This document shows positions 11,376 through 22,439 of a stretch of DNA of 64,000 nt, one piece after another; position 1 is the stretch's first letter; each line of letters begins with the position of its first letter. The notes below the pieces were generated by a model, which worked only from the letters and a program-made list of their open reading frames with translations, ran no database searches and was not told where the DNA came from. Position numbers and translations under genes: made by a program. Source of the stretch: Ligula intestinalis (Eukaryota; Platyhelminthes; Cestoda; Diphyllobothriidea; Diphyllobothriidae); NCBI GenBank assembly GCA_036362985.1, contig JAYGXS010000010.1:1700476-1764475 (forward strand), given 5' to 3'.

Positions 11376-12560
11376 AACCCTATTTACCGATATATGCTAT
11401 CAGAAAATGCATGTCTTTCAAAGGCATATATACATTATATCAATCATTGTTGTCTACGAAATGTCTGACCAGCAAGTTAAGTAAGATAAAACCTTCTTTT
11501 GAATGCGTCGACGCTTTCAGCAAGAACATTGAAGAAAGGAAGTTTATTCCATTCTTCAATGATCCGGTGGGAGAAGAAGTTTGCCCGCACTTCTAGTTTG
11601 GCATGGTGTTTTTTCAGTTTGCACGGATGACTGCGTAGATGTATCGTTTGTGCGAATTCAAAGAAGTCAGACATCTGAAGAGCACAGTCTACTCCCCTGA
11701 CCAGCTTAAATACCAAGATCATATCTTCTCTGTATTACCTTTAATAGAGAGAAAAAAGATTGAGTCTATCTACACAACCTTCATATGGGAGACCTCCTAG
11801 GCTACTGACTAGCTTGGATGCCCTTCTTTGGACTTTCTCAATCACTGGGTAATCTTTCTTCAGCCAGGGGCACCACGCGTGGACGCAATACTTTTACATC
11901 GGCTGAACAAATGTTCCGAAGTCTCGTCCAAAAAGCTCCGTAGGAAAATAGAGGAAGGACCTTCTGATCGCTCCTAGTATGCCCACAGCCTTCTTTGCGG
12001 TTTAAGCACAATGAGTTGAAAATGTGAGGTTTGGTATCATGCATAAACCTTGATCGCGTAGTTCTTTCACTTGCCTGAGTTTGTGACCGCCGATCGAGTA
12101 GTCATACTCGAATAGTATCACCTTTCTACGACTAGACCGTAAGCGCACTACTTGGCATTTGTTGAAGTTGAGCTTTAGTAGCCACTTTTCGCACCACTTT
12201 TGCAAGCGAACCAAATCCTTATCTAAGATCTGTCTATCCTCTGAGCTTTAATCTGACTTCCAAATCGTTAGATCATCTGCAAACATGACTTTCTCACAGG
12301 TGAGGCAGTCAAGGCAGTCGTTCACATAAACCAGAAATAGAATCGGACCCAGAACGCTTCCCCGCGGAACCCCACTAGATACGGTTTTCCATTCTGTTTT
12401 GGTGTCTCCAACACAAACATGCTGACGCCTGCCAGTTAAATTGCTACACACACCGTTTTCATTCGTTCTGACATCGACTTTCCAATACAAAAGGTCACAT
12501 ATGTTAAAATCGATGCGGAAGTATGTCGAGTGAAGGATCGTATGCAAAGTGTGATGTCGC
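11376..12560 (-). pseudogene. LINE reverse transcriptase fragment, right arm
   Basis: Mirror copy of 7531-8715. The palm frame 12248-12547 reads GVPRGSVLGPILFLVYVND and VMFADDLTIWKSD. The thumb frame is 12002-12214 and the C-terminal frame 11477-11722. The palm keeps the canonical GVP where the left copy has WVP, and reads three residues further past FADD. This arm is slightly less decayed, but it still has stops and lacks the 5' half. Confidence 0.85.
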
Positions 12561-12739
12561 GTTGGTTTTATCGCAGGGTATTAAGTGAGTTAAACCCTTA
12601 CAACTGCAATCTTCAGGCCATGGTTACTAAATAGAGAAGAAGTCGGTGGAGGCCAGAACACGGCGGAACTACTGACACATCTAAACACCCTCGACTGGTA
12701 TGCATTTTTCCAATGTTTGGATGTAAATGTTTGTACCGA

Positions 12740-13035
12740 TACACTGTAAAATGTGCTAGATCCACTCAGCGTCCAGTTTGTCTCCCGTAAGAAAGTAATA
12801 CATGTCAAGGATAAAGTCAACCTTCCTCCTTCTTCGCGTCGTAGGCTGCGTAGACTCTCTCAACGGTTGCATCAGCAGAAAGACACTTCCATTCTGCCCT
12901 TGATTACACTGATCTTTGAGCAGGCTAAGAAGCTCTCCGAAAAAAAGCAGATAGCCGGTGAGGCCCACTTCGCTGAAAAACCTTCCCTAAATGTTTTTAA
13001 ACGATATGAAACAGTTCTCCTGCTGATGAGTAAAC
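12740..13035 (+). pseudogene. LINE 3' fragment, right arm edge
   Basis: Mirror copy of 7060-7345, cut by the assembly gap. The open frame that appears to continue past 13035 does so only through Ns and should not be read as a protein. The 3' UTR block that follows the left copy is missing here, either hidden in the gap or lost. Confidence 0.6.
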
Positions 13036-13135
13036 NNNNNNNNNNNNNNNNNNNNNNNNNNNNNNNNNNNNNNNNNNNNNNNNNNNNNNNNNNNNNNNNN
13101 NNNNNNNNNNNNNNNNNNNNNNNNNNNNNNNNNNN
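13036..13135. other. Assembly gap (100 N)
   Basis: There are exactly 100 N, which is a standard placeholder rather than a measured length. The flanks belong to different repeats: palindrome arm on the left, minus-strand LINE on the right. The join is therefore uncertain. Confidence 0.98.
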
Positions 13136-13330
13136 AACACCGGCAGCTGAAGAGAGCATTCTGAGGCTACGTTTCAAAATGACTAGGTCTTTTTTAAGTA
13201 AAGCTGAAAAAATAACCGGAGAGCAGTAAAAAAATAAGGGGAGAATACAGGCATCTACAAAACGGTAGATTAGGGCTTGCGGTGTCAGTATCAGTATATT
13301 GAGGGATGTGTAGGAAAAATTCATTTGAGT
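13136..13330 (-). pseudogene. LINE RT C-terminal fragment
   Basis: The minus strand reads FVDACILPLFFYCSPVIF and KKDLVILKRSLRMLSSAAGV, almost identical to the copy at 18805-19197 (FVDACILPLIHYCSPIFF). This segment lies after the RT palm in CR1/Jockey-like ORF2. It is cut by the gap on its C-terminal side, and a stop follows upstream near 13325. Confidence 0.75.
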
Positions 13331-13399
13331 GCCCTATTTGTGCATATGTGCAGTGGTAGCAGAAAATTTGTTTCTCAGACTGTTGGCGAGGCCAGTTGT

Positions 13400-13690
13400 C
13401 CTGTGTTATAGGATGAAAATAGGAGCAGACAGTGAAAAAACTCCGCAGGGATTTTTAGGAGAAAAACTGTCGCTCTTGTGGGGGTAATGCGGGGGATGTA
13501 GGAGAAAAATAGGGGTTTCCAACGGGGGGCATTGCAAAGGTTCCCAGTATCATCACCGTGTGGAAGCCGCGTCCTGATTCTTTCTTGCTGATTGCAGAGT
13601 CCGCCAACGGAACTGGAAAAACAGAGGCATCCGTCCAGATCGTCGACAGTCCGCTTTGGGTCGAACCAAGGGTGAATGTTTAGGCCGTCA
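13400..13690 (-). repeat. LINE-associated repeat, minus strand
   Basis: The sequence around 13425-13510 (GAGCAGACAGTGAAAAAACT) matches 48953-49050. On the minus strand both read a similar short peptide (KSLRSFFTVCS against ASLRSFFTVCS). It is probably part of a LINE 3' region. No full domain is visible. Confidence 0.4.
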
Positions 13691-13890
13691 GGTCTGTCGA
13701 TAAGATCGCTAGCGGGGTAATCGCGGTACGCAGATAGCCAAGTAGGGAAGACGGCGAAGACCTTCGCATGAGGCTTGGTTTTGCGTGATATGTGCGATAT
13801 GAACGCAAGTGACGGATATAATATAAAAGTTTACGGATTGTTATAAAAAGACCTTTGAACTGTCTAAGGCAAAAACATCTAAGGCAAAAA
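13691..13890 (-). pseudogene. LINE RT thumb fragment
   Basis: The minus strand reads KGLFITIRKLLYYIRHLRSY, aligning with EGLVYQNPYTLMLYPTLAFIS in the LINE at 18790-19380. It may belong to the same element family as 13136-13330, separated by unrelated sequence. Confidence 0.45.
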
Positions 13891-14070
13891 GGTGGGAAGG
13901 GGGTCGGTAAACAAGGAGCCGGTGCTACCACGGCAGAGTTAGGTTCAGCACATGCTCCAGTTGTTTACATAGGTCAGGTTTAAGCCTTCTAATAATTAAT
14001 TGAATCAAGTTTTCCTTCTGGTAGATTCTAGATAAATTGCTTAGAAGAGTGTTTGGTGAGTGTACATATG

Positions 14071-14833
14071 CAGGGTGTCCCAGAAGTAACTGACCCTTTT
14101 GATTTGCTAATAAAACCTAAACTATTAACGCTAGGATATTGAAACTTATTTTATTCGAAGGACATAATTCTAGAATTTGGTGCGATGAAAATCCAAGCGA
14201 AATTCAAGGAAGGCCGCTGCATTCTCTTCGTGTGACGGTGTGGTGCGGAATAACTGCTTCCAATGTGATTGGCCCATACTTTTTTAAAAATAATGATGGC
14301 GCAACAGTAACAGTTAATGGTGAAAGATACTGAAATGTGATTGGCGAATTTCTTATTCCTGAAATTGATGGACATGGCCTACGCAATACTTGGTTTCAAC
14401 AGGATAGAGCCACGGCACATACAGCAAGAGAAACGATGACATTGTTAAATGAGTGCTTTCCAAATCATTTTATTTCACGACTTGGTAACATTCCTTGGCC
14501 CCTCGATCTCCAGATTTAACCCCGGGCTACCTGAAGTCAAGGGTTTATGTAAAAAATCCAAAAAATCTGCAAGAACTTAAAAACAACATTTGTTTTGCAA
14601 TAAGACAACTATCTCCTGATACATTAAGGAGCGTTATGGAAACGACAAAGAAACGAACCCTTGGTTGTCAAAACAACCATGGCCATAATTTAAAAGACAT
14701 TATATTCAAAACCTAGTTCTAATAAAGCATAAAAGGGTTTTTCTTTCGAATAAAACAAGTTTCAATATCCTAGCGTTAATAGTTTTCGTTTTATTGGCAA
14801 ATCAAAAGGGTCAGTTACTTTTGGGACGCCCTG
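14071..14833 (+). mobile_element. Tc1/mariner-superfamily transposon, internally deleted
   Basis: Terminal inverted repeats of about 89 bases are visible (14071-14159 and 14745-14833). Both start CAGGGYGTCCC and are nearly identical. A TA follows the right end and a degraded TG precedes the left. Inside are decayed transposase blocks: TVWCGITASNVIGPYFF near 14236, WFQQDRATAHTARETM near 14391, and PRSPDLTP in a shifted frame near 14498. The segment that should hold the third catalytic acidic residue is missing between PDLTP and GYLKSRVYV. The N-terminal DNA-binding half is also missing. At 763 bases it is a non-autonomous derivative. Spacing, allowing for the lost positions, suggests a DD41D-type enzyme. 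Confidence 0.9.
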
Positions 14834-14997
14834 TACTCTCGGTAAGTTCTCGGCGGGCCAATGGGCAAGGGGTACAAGTTAAACAAACGATCAATAATGT
14901 TCGTCTTTCCTTACAAGCGAGCCGTGGGAATCGGGGAAGGGGTCAATAAGAGAAGGATGGTTACGAAGAAAAGGGCTTGGAGAAACCCGTCAAGGGC

Positions 14998-15052
14998 AGG
15001 GGGGGGGAAGGGAGAAGGGGGGGGGGGGGCAGAGGGGGGGGGGGAGGGCGGG
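14998..15052 (+). repeat. G-rich tract
   Basis: This tract is nearly all G with interspersed A and C and contains many runs of three or more G. It could form G-quadruplexes on the plus strand, and it is a likely site of sequencing-length error. The overlapping open frames on both strands are low complexity and not real. Confidence 0.8.
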
Positions 15053-15217
15053 AGACAAACAGAACGCGGATGAGTGCAAACCGCTAAGTGACTGTGGGTC
15101 ACGCCAACTGCGGAGCCTGGAGGAATTGCAGTCAGTTAACTGTATCCATGACAGTGGATGCCATCAGAACAGTCGAACGGGGGTGTATCGACCCAAGTGT
15201 GATTAAATTCACGGCTC

Positions 15218-15295
15218 ACGGCGGGCCTCATAGCTTAATGGTAGAGCTTTGGTTGTGTTAAAACCTGCCCTACTGTGTGGGTTAATATTCTTATC
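15218..15295 (+). repeat. tRNA-like sequence (probable SINE head)
   Basis: TAGCTTAATGGTAGAGC at 15231-15247 resembles a pol III A box and D arm. The same sequence occurs at 33510-33527. No convincing acceptor stem or T arm can be folded, so it is a tRNA-derived relic rather than a tRNA gene. Confidence 0.35.
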
Positions 15296-15559
15296 ATTTC
15301 TCTTTTCTCATATGAGTCCAAGTGGCAGTATTTAATTTTTGCTTCCACATGCTAGTCTTAGACCTTTTTCGTGCTATACCTGGACAGTCGCTCCTAGGGC
15401 TCAAAATGCATTTTTAGTTTCCCGGGCGATTTTCAAAAGCAAATTAAAACTATATTTTCCCGCAGTTCAAGCATATAGGTGCGAGATTATTCACTGTACA
15501 GTAATTCAACTGCATACAGTATCCAGTTACAGGTGAATCATTCTACCAAGTTCCTAAGT

Positions 15560-16166
15560 GATAAGTAGCCCTTAGTTGCTGGGCAGGAAGGTGTTGCACC
15601 GAGTCGCAGAACGAAAAAAACTGTAAATCAAGTTGTTTACAGAGAGAAGATGTGCCCGCAGATGTTTACAGATATTGATCAAGTAATGCAGGGAGAACCC
15701 TGGATGTGGCAGCAAGATGGTGCAAAGCCACACACTGCCAATGACACTGTCGCCTGGCTCCGAGTTAACACTCCAGATTTCATCACACCCCAGAAATGGC
15801 CATCCAAGAGCCCTGACCTGAATGCAATGGACTTTTGCATTTGGAATGTACTCTTACAGGTGGTTCAGAGACGAAGAATAGGAATCACTGATATTGAGTC
15901 AATAAAACATGTGTTGATGGACACATGAAACAACATCCCTCTTGATGTCATTCGTCGAGCAGCTCAGAGCTGGATGGATCGCTTACGTCGCTGTTCTGCA
16001 GTTAATGGATAGCATTTTGAGCGGTATCTGTAACTTGTTATTAGGTAACAGTTTGTTAATTACACAATAAAGTTGTTAGTTATAATTGTAATCAATAATT
16101 TTTATTTTTATAACAGTATAAACATTATCATAAATTTAGGGGTTTTTCGTGTGGCACCCTGTAGAT
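15560..16166 (+). mobile_element. Tc1/mariner-superfamily transposase fragment (DD37D type)
   Basis: The plus frame from about 15590 reads KKTVNQVVYREK, WMWQQDGAKPHTAND, then WPSKSPDLNAMDFCIW, with a stop at 15926 and continuing homology to 16011 (IRRAAQSWMDRLRR). There are 37 residues between the Asp of QQDG and the Asp of AMDF, matching the DD37D spacing of the maT-like group. The first catalytic Asp and the DNA-binding half are missing. The right end is probably GTGTGGCACCCTGTA near 16150-16164. I could not find the matching left terminal repeat, so the copy is 5'-truncated. Confidence 0.75.
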
Positions 16167-16280
16167 TGATTGCTTAGGCAATCCTGCTAGCTGTACCCCT
16201 ATTGGTGGATTCCGTACGTGCAGTAGGCTTGGTGGGTGGGCAACTCCAGTTGATTCATTCTTATCTTCTAATCCCTCATA

Positions 16281-16311
16281 ATAATAATGATAATAATAAT
16301 GATAATAATTT
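16281..16311. repeat. AAT-type microsatellite
   Basis: Imperfect ATA-ATAATG units. Similar runs occur near 1229, 6803, 10261 and 22651, mostly at LINE 3' tails. Confidence 0.7.
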
Positions 16312-16564
16312 AGTTCTTTTGGAGAAGGTGGGCGAGAATTATGGGCGTTGATATACGCGTTATACTGACTGTCCGACCGTGTACATGAGATTCACAGTTA
16401 GCCCGACACATGGCCCACGAGATTGAGTTCCAGCTATTGACGAAGATCCTCAATCGAGGTGATGATCACACCCCAAACGGTTGCACGAGACGTGGCCGTT
16501 AGATGCGCACACTGTTAAGCGGTATATCGAATTGCCGCAAGCGTTCGTGCACTTGTTCGCTAAT

Positions 16565-16720
16565 CGCGTCGCGTAAAGGCGATAAAGGTTGAGCCTTACG
16601 GCTGCGATCTTCCAGGCCCGGTTCCTTAGGTGAAGATGAAAGAGGTCTTGGGGAAGGCCAGAGTGGAAGGAAGAGTTTATTCTGTGCAGAAGGAATTGGA
16701 GAATAAGCAGTAGCAAAAAA
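16565..16720 (+). repeat. R1 fragment
   Basis: CAGGCCCGGTTCCTTAGGTG, GGGAAGGCCAGAGT and TATTCTGTGCAGA match 1140-1210 and 54860-54940 in order. About 150 bases are alignable. Confidence 0.55.
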
Positions 16721-17340
16721 AACTACCGGATGGCTGCACAATTGCAAGCCAGCGGACGGCGTCTGAAGTTATGTTTCCTCGGCAATCGTCACAGGAGGTT
16801 CTGTGTGAGTCGGCCTGTGATTGGCTTTTACAGAGGACAGAAGCAACAACAAGTGCACTTAGACTTGAGCTAGTCTTGACAGGCGTTCACAAGTGCACTT
16901 TGCGTGCAGCTAATTACTACAGGGCCGTGCGCGACACCCACTCCTTGTTCGACCTTGAGATCTCACACCTAGGTCCATTTTATAACGTCAACTGTACAGC
17001 CGCCAGGTCAGTCCCCGAATCGCACACGGCGTTCGAAACTTGACATCCTGGCCGACATACCCCAGTAAGCACCACTGTTTTTGGCCTACAACTTCCGCAT
17101 CACTTCAAATGCACCAAGTTCCTGACCGTTGCGAAGCACAGCTTTGTGCACTTCAAGTTGTTGTAACTTGCTGTAGCATACACCCTTTTTCTACCGAGCT
17201 AGTGACGTGCTCAGGGTGCAGGTTGGTCCACCTGCAAGGTTTCTATCAGCCGCCAGTTTGTGTCTGTGCAATTGCTTGCTTGCTTGCTACCTTTCCTACA
17301 AAATGGGTGAAAATGGAATAGTTCAGATGCACTGTGTGGT
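16721..17340 (+). other. Unrecognised region with two overlapping plus-strand ORFs
   Basis: Frames at 16771-17043 and 17040-17321 (90 and 93 codons) are open, but the encoded peptides show no family motif, signal peptide or membrane segment. Base composition is more balanced than in the AT-rich region that follows. CAAGTGCACTT occurs twice, 40 bases apart (16851, 16891). I cannot say whether it is coding. Confidence 0.25.
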
Positions 17341-18590
17341 TGAAAACACTTTGCAATGTAATAACAGCAGTTGCTAGCACAGCATTATTGAAGAAAATAT
17401 AAGAGAGGGTTTGGTGGAAATTTAGTTTATGTACCCAAAGTTGTTTTAATCATTTGATGTTTGGCAAGAAAAAAGCCCGCTTTACATAAACAGAGAAGTA
17501 AAACCAATTTACTCATAGTTTCTTTTGGTTTTCGGTTTAGTTTTGATTTGATTTTCAGTGTATTCTTAAGTTTTAATACTTTAGCTTTAAACTTCTTTTT
17601 AATGTTATTATTTTTGTTTAGCTTACCTTTATTTAGTTAGTTAAGTTAGCTTTTAGTTTACTAAATAATTATTCCTCTTTTTCTACTTTTGTACGCTCTG
17701 CTTCATTATGCAAATCTTGAGTGAACACATTCCCAGGTAGCCACATTAACATTTTTCTGCCGATGCTTCTTAAAGTACATAGGATACGATATAAATGATA
17801 TTGGACAACCATCTTCATCAATACATTGTAAATGAAACAGTTATGCATTTTTCAAATTTTGTATTTTAAATAAGTGATCATCAGAGTCGTTAAGTTCGTT
17901 CTAATTGGGTCCCTCCTTGAAATGCTTATTCCTGGGAACAATAGTCCCCAATCGGTTAGCATTTTCTAGAGGTAACTTAAAAAATATATGTTGCGAAACT
18001 CTATAAAAGCCGGTGAACCATTTGTGGTCAAATATTTTATGTAACCTTCAAATCTAACACAGCAACAACATGGCGTGCTGTGTTTCGAAATAACTTGTAT
18101 GATTTACTTATTTTGAAGCCAACCTACTCGCATTTCCACGATTGAGATTGACAGGCTTGTTCAGACTTCAGCAGACTGAATGTGATTGCTGCATATACTT
18201 TTCAAACTATCGACAATGCACACCTCATAAGTTGTGGTTATTTTCTATCTAAAATCGGCTTGATGGTGTAATATCATTAGATCAGTTCCCTAGCGTCAGA
18301 GTTGAGATTGGAAGACTGATTCACAAACTAAAACGAATGTTTGACAGTTTTATCATCACTTTGTACGTTCTTTGTCTGAAAGAACTGAAGGTCGTCTTAT
18401 TTAAGGTCAACTCTTCAATATGTTGAGTATTTAAGAATAGTAGCTGACGCGCACATGTGGGCTTTCGATAAATTCTCCTCGGAATCTTAAATTTCAATGT
18501 GGGAACTTGGTCAAAGGTTATATATGTGGTCAATTATTTCAGACAAGTGATTCCTGGAGATGGAGGGGGGAGTGGGGGTCGATAAGAGAC
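17341..18590. other. AT-rich region, nothing recognised
   Basis: T-rich stretches dominate, notably at 17510-17670. No coding domain or repeat copy was found. Confidence 0.5.
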
Positions 18591-18593
18591 GAG

Positions 18594-18620
18594 ACGAAGA
18601 AGAAGAAGAAGAAGAAGAGG
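18594..18620 (+). repeat. (GAA)n microsatellite
   Basis: About eight GAA/GAG units, purine only. Part of a longer purine-rich stretch from 18560. Confidence 0.85.
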
Positions 18621-18789
18621 AGGATCTTGCTTTACCTACGAATAAACATCATAAATTTTCAGCGAAAAAAAGGCTCCATTCACGGAGAGCAGAAATAAAT
18701 TAAGTAATGGGGCATGCTAAAAGACAAAAGGTCATGTACTACTCACAATTCAAGTTTTACGCGATATTCGCATCAACTGTGAAGACAGA

Positions 18790-19380
18790 TCGGCTTTCAA
18801 CTTCTCAATTTCCACTTCTTCGCAGGTGAGGTAGCGTGCTAGGAATGGGCGTACCGAGTGCTGATGTGCGGCAAGACATATGACGGAAACCTCTACGCAT
18901 GGGACGGGAAGACTTCGCAGTCATTAGTTCAGAGTGGAATGGGTGAGCGACCTCATCAAGTATGCGATCAGCAAATTGCTTGACCGTTTTAAAGTGGCGT
19001 TGTGTTATAATGTCAGCTAAAGAAACATAGGAAACACCGGCAGCTGAAGAGAGCATTCTGAGGCTACGTTTCAAAATGACTAGGTCTTTTTTAAGTAAGG
19101 CTGGAAAAAAAATCGGAGAGCAGTAATGAATAAGGGGGAGAATACAGGCATCTACAAAATGCCAGATTAGGGCTTGCGGTGTGTGATATGAACGCAAGCG
19201 TCGGATATAGCATCAAAGTGTACGGATTTTGATAAACAAGGCCTTCTATATGAAGAGAAAATGTACGGTTGGATGCTAATGTAACACCAAGGTATCGGAA
19301 AGAGGATACTTCGGTGGGCAGAATGTCGATAATTTCTGAAGGATAACCCTTTTTAAGCAGAAAATTGGAAGAAGGCTATT
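18790..19380 (-). pseudogene. LINE RT thumb and C-terminal fragment
   Basis: The minus strand reads EIIDILPTEVSSFRYLGVTL near 19320-19270, then the open frame 19197-18805 with FVDACILPLIHYCSPIFF, KKDLVILKRSLRMLSSAAGV, KQFADRILDEVAHPFHSEL and a basic C-terminus. The FxYLGVxL and ADRIL..HPxHSEL blocks are typical of CR1/Jockey-like ORF2 after the palm. A frameshift separates the two parts. Endonuclease and palm are missing, so the copy is truncated. It is the best preserved copy of the family also seen at 13136-13330. Confidence 0.85.
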
Positions 19381-19640
19381 TTGAAACTAGGTGAATACAA
19401 AAATTTATTTTGTCGTTTATGTTTTCCTCAAAATATATTTCAATTTACAAAGGCAGGCAAGATCGATGATATTTATGAAAACCATTTAAGTAGCAACTGC
19501 TAGTTATGTAGCCAGTGCACGCGTTTTGCAAGCTGTCAGAGGAAAGATCGTTAAAAAGCTGGCATCCTATCGTGCTTTAAGTGACTTCGGAATAGATTTC
19601 ACGATAATCATTATTACAGCCTTACTTAATGCTGTTTAGC
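19381..19640 (+). repeat. Repeat R36 fragment
   Basis: Loose match to 36600-36860: TTTACAAAGGCAGGCAAG, then GTGACTTCGG and CACGATAATCA in the same order and orientation. Diverged. Confidence 0.4.
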
Positions 19641-20044
19641 AAATGAGTATCACTTATTCGTGTATATAAGCATGCTACACGAAAACTGGACCATACTCTT
19701 GTTGGAAAATGAGGTGAATACTCATTGTTGCAAAAATGTACGAACACGTAACTTGAACGGAATTTTAATGCATGGCAAAAGTACGCGGAAGGCGTATCTC
19801 CGACCAGAGACGAACACTCTAACTTTTGCGACGCGGGCCTGCCGTGCCGCGTGTGTCCGTTTGGCCCAATCAGTGTATTCACACGTTCAGCAAATGACCA
19901 GAGTGTTCATACAAGATTGTCATCGCCTACTAAAGAAATATGTATGCAGTTTTGAGAACTTTAAAATGCCTATAAATCGCTGCTGCCTGCTGCTCCTTCT
20001 TCTAATTTACAACACGGGCATCGCATTTTCGACAATGTTATTAT

Positions 20045-20500
20045 AAATTCCAATTTCAAATTGCTCGCACTCTGAACTAATTGAATATTCAACCTTGCGC
20101 AAATGCTCAGTTAACAACCTCAACTATTTGAATGAGTGTGAGTTGACGAAGCTTGGGTTTTTCATTACTTAACAGCGTTTAGTATGATGAAGAGAGTTAT
20201 TCTGGAATAAAGACTGTTCTAGAGCTATTTTTCTCAGAAAAAATAAGTTGATAAAAACTACAGAAATGTTTTATTCACATACTAAAGTCAAATATTTTTT
20301 TGTCTTTTCGATACTTGTGCCGTTCAGTCAGGCCACAACGCAGCTAAGAGAGGGAACAGTGGCCGTGGAGAAACTTGTCCTTATGGTGTCTCGGGGTCGT
20401 TTTTCCTCTGCTTGTTCATTCAAAATTTACTGTCATGGCACTCGACGGTTTGCAAAGCGCCACTGTGTGTTGCCTTGATGCAGAGATTGCCCAAATACGG
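20045..20500 (-). repeat. Repeat R42, minus-strand copy
   Basis: The reverse complement matches 42478-42960. Landmarks are CGAGTGCCATGACAGTAAAT, AACAAGCAGAGGAAAAACGA, GCACAAGTATCG and AACTCACACTCAT. The 76-codon plus-strand frame at 20248-20478 is not conserved as a protein in the other copies. Confidence 0.65.
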
Positions 20501-21389
20501 TAGATCAGTAGGTCAAATCAGGTAGTTTGTTGGTAAAAGCATCTGGGGTTTATGTATTCTGTGTGCATTAAATGCCTGCCAAAATTAAGAAAGTTACATA
20601 CTAAATCGGTCCCTAAATGTTGACTTATTTTGCCAATTTTGGTGATAAAAATAAGACCAACGCAAATACGTATACAAATGCATAAAGTGGCGTATATGAG
20701 CAGGCCGATAAGTTAAAGGACCCTCTAGTCCCTTTGTATAATTTCGGGCCAAACTTTATACTGCGCCCTCAAGAACCTAGCGATTTATACCAACGAGGAA
20801 GAATGCAAATGCAATTTTTGGCTTATAAACTGTCATGAGACAATCATACCCAACCTTGAGTGACGCCCCATCGAGATTTGGGAACCACGACCTCATCAGT
20901 TAGAAGTTCATAGTCCTGACCCGCGCACGACGAGCGTGATAACTTGCTTGGTTCGAACAGGAATATACACAATGAACGAGGGGTGTTAACCAACCTCTTA
21001 CCGGACCAAATCTTTTCTTCCTATGTTGTCGAGCTCATTTTGGAACAGCGCCGGAGGGATAGTTTGCCCCTAAGGGACAGTCATTTTTTGCAAATGACCA
21101 CAAAAGCACGTTTCCAATAAAGGCCCGACAAAATGTGGACTTCAGGCCATTTTGGGTAGTATATATTAACCGCATTATGTCTGCATGTTCAGACGTTTTT
21201 CCTTTTTTTAAAGAACGCGAGCAGCCGGGTTGCAAGGAGTCAAAGTTGTTAAAAGCAATGTCACTTCCATAGGTATTTGAACAAAATTGATTCAAAGCTT
21301 CTCTCTACACCAATAGGAAAAAGTAAGAACGTGTAACGCACATGCGAGAATCGCAGCATTTAGAGGACACAGTCACTGTGCTATTGCAT
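20501..21389. other. No recognisable feature
   Basis: No domain, repeat copy or RNA gene was recognised. The minus-strand frame 21035-21295 shows no family motif. Confidence 0.45.
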
Positions 21390-22350
21390 AGCCTTGTCAA
21401 TTAAAACTCACCCCTATTTTGGAAAGCTTTCCGCAAATTGCTCGATGGCCGTTATGATTTTCTGCTGTCAGCGTACGAGGAAGAAGGCGTGTCGAGCACC
21501 AGATGAATTGGTTTATTGCTCTGACATTTTGAACTATTAGAGGAGTCCATCTCCAGAGATGAGAAGACAACCAAAAACGAAGGTGATTGTAGTGGCCATA
21601 AGCCAATCAACTGTCAGAAAACATCAGGTTGTCAAGGGGTTAAAAACAGCAATCGAAAAATGTATGGGGGAAGGAGGAACAACAAGTTGTCACTGGTGTC
21701 GGGGGGGGCATTAAAATGGTGTGCGCTAATTAGCTGTGAGAAGTGTACGCTAACCAGCTGTCAGTGAAGCTGGCAGTGGTGTACGCTAACCAGCTGTCAG
21801 CGGAGCTGAACGTCATGAAAAACCATAAGCGTGCCACCTTGTCACCCCGTAGGTGGTCCTGGTAACCCCTGCGTCGTCTTGCAGCCGGTTCGTCGTGGGG
21901 TCCTCTTCGTTTGCCATTCTTGCATTTGGTTTGGCTTCGTTCCGTCTTTTTCCTACACAATTGCCCAGGACTTTGTAGGCCGCTGGCAGGTCAAGAAGCC
22001 TGTTGACCAAGTTGGCATCTGAGTACCACGCCTTGAGCGTCAGCCTTTCGGTTTCCGAGGTTCGTCGGCTTACGATAGCCGCTCCTTTAAGATGGAAGCC
22101 ATGGCCAGTCTCTGCGATGTGTGCTGCCAGTTGCGAGTTTGGGTCCAGTCTCTGGGCCGCCCACTTGTGCTTGTGTAAGCGGTTCTGAAATTTGCGGCCT
22201 GTTGCTCCAACATAATTGCAGTCACCCTCGTTGCAAAGTATCTTGTAAACGACTGCAGAGGTTTCTCTAGGAGGCAGTCTGTCTTTAGGTTGCATCACCT
22301 GGCGGCGTATTGTCGCTTGAAGTGAATGGGCTATGCCTACGCCAGCAGGT
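21390..22350 (-). pseudogene. Penelope-like element: GIY-YIG domain and 3' end
   Basis: The minus-strand frame 22298-21813 (161 codons) is an almost intact GIY-YIG endonuclease: SAVVYKILCNEGDCNYVGAT, then RLHKHKWAAQRL and LAAHIAETGH. The linker upstream (PAGVGIAHSLQATIRRQVM) extends to about 22345 past a stop. This is the nuclease that follows the reverse transcriptase in endonuclease-bearing PLEs. No RT is left, so the copy is 5'-truncated. The 3' non-coding end at 21390-21620 matches, in reverse complement, the sequence at 22440-22600 that lies on the other side of the gene. A sister copy is at 62520-62905. Confidence 0.85.
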
Positions 22351-22439
22351 TATAATAGTAGTGCGACTACTGCCCCCGATCCCACTGACAGCTAATTACC
22401 CTCATCCCCCATCCTTTTTCGTTCGCTGTTTTTTAACCT

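Larger units (their letters stand above)
10055..13035 (-). repeat. Right arm of the ~6 kb palindrome
   Basis: This is the reverse complement of 7060-10013 with scattered substitutions and at least one ~26-base insertion (TAATAATAATAATAATT region near 10260). It ends at a 100-N gap. It carries mirror copies of all the LINE fragments in the left arm. Confidence 0.9.

Noticed and set aside
7060..13035. Palindrome as a simple assembly fold-back artefact
   Set aside because: The arms differ by scattered substitutions and a ~26-base insertion, more than one duplicated read would give. It is not fully excluded without reads.
12753..13324. Long open frames spanning the first N gap on both strands
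   Set aside because: They are open only because Ns do not encode stops. The real flanks belong to different repeats.
14861..15102. Gly/Arg-rich and Pro-rich frames on both strands
   Set aside because: They are translations of the G-rich tract, low complexity.
15218..15295. A functional tRNA gene
   Set aside because: Only the A-box and D-arm region fits. No acceptor stem or T arm pairs, and the same head recurs at 33.5 kb as a repeat.
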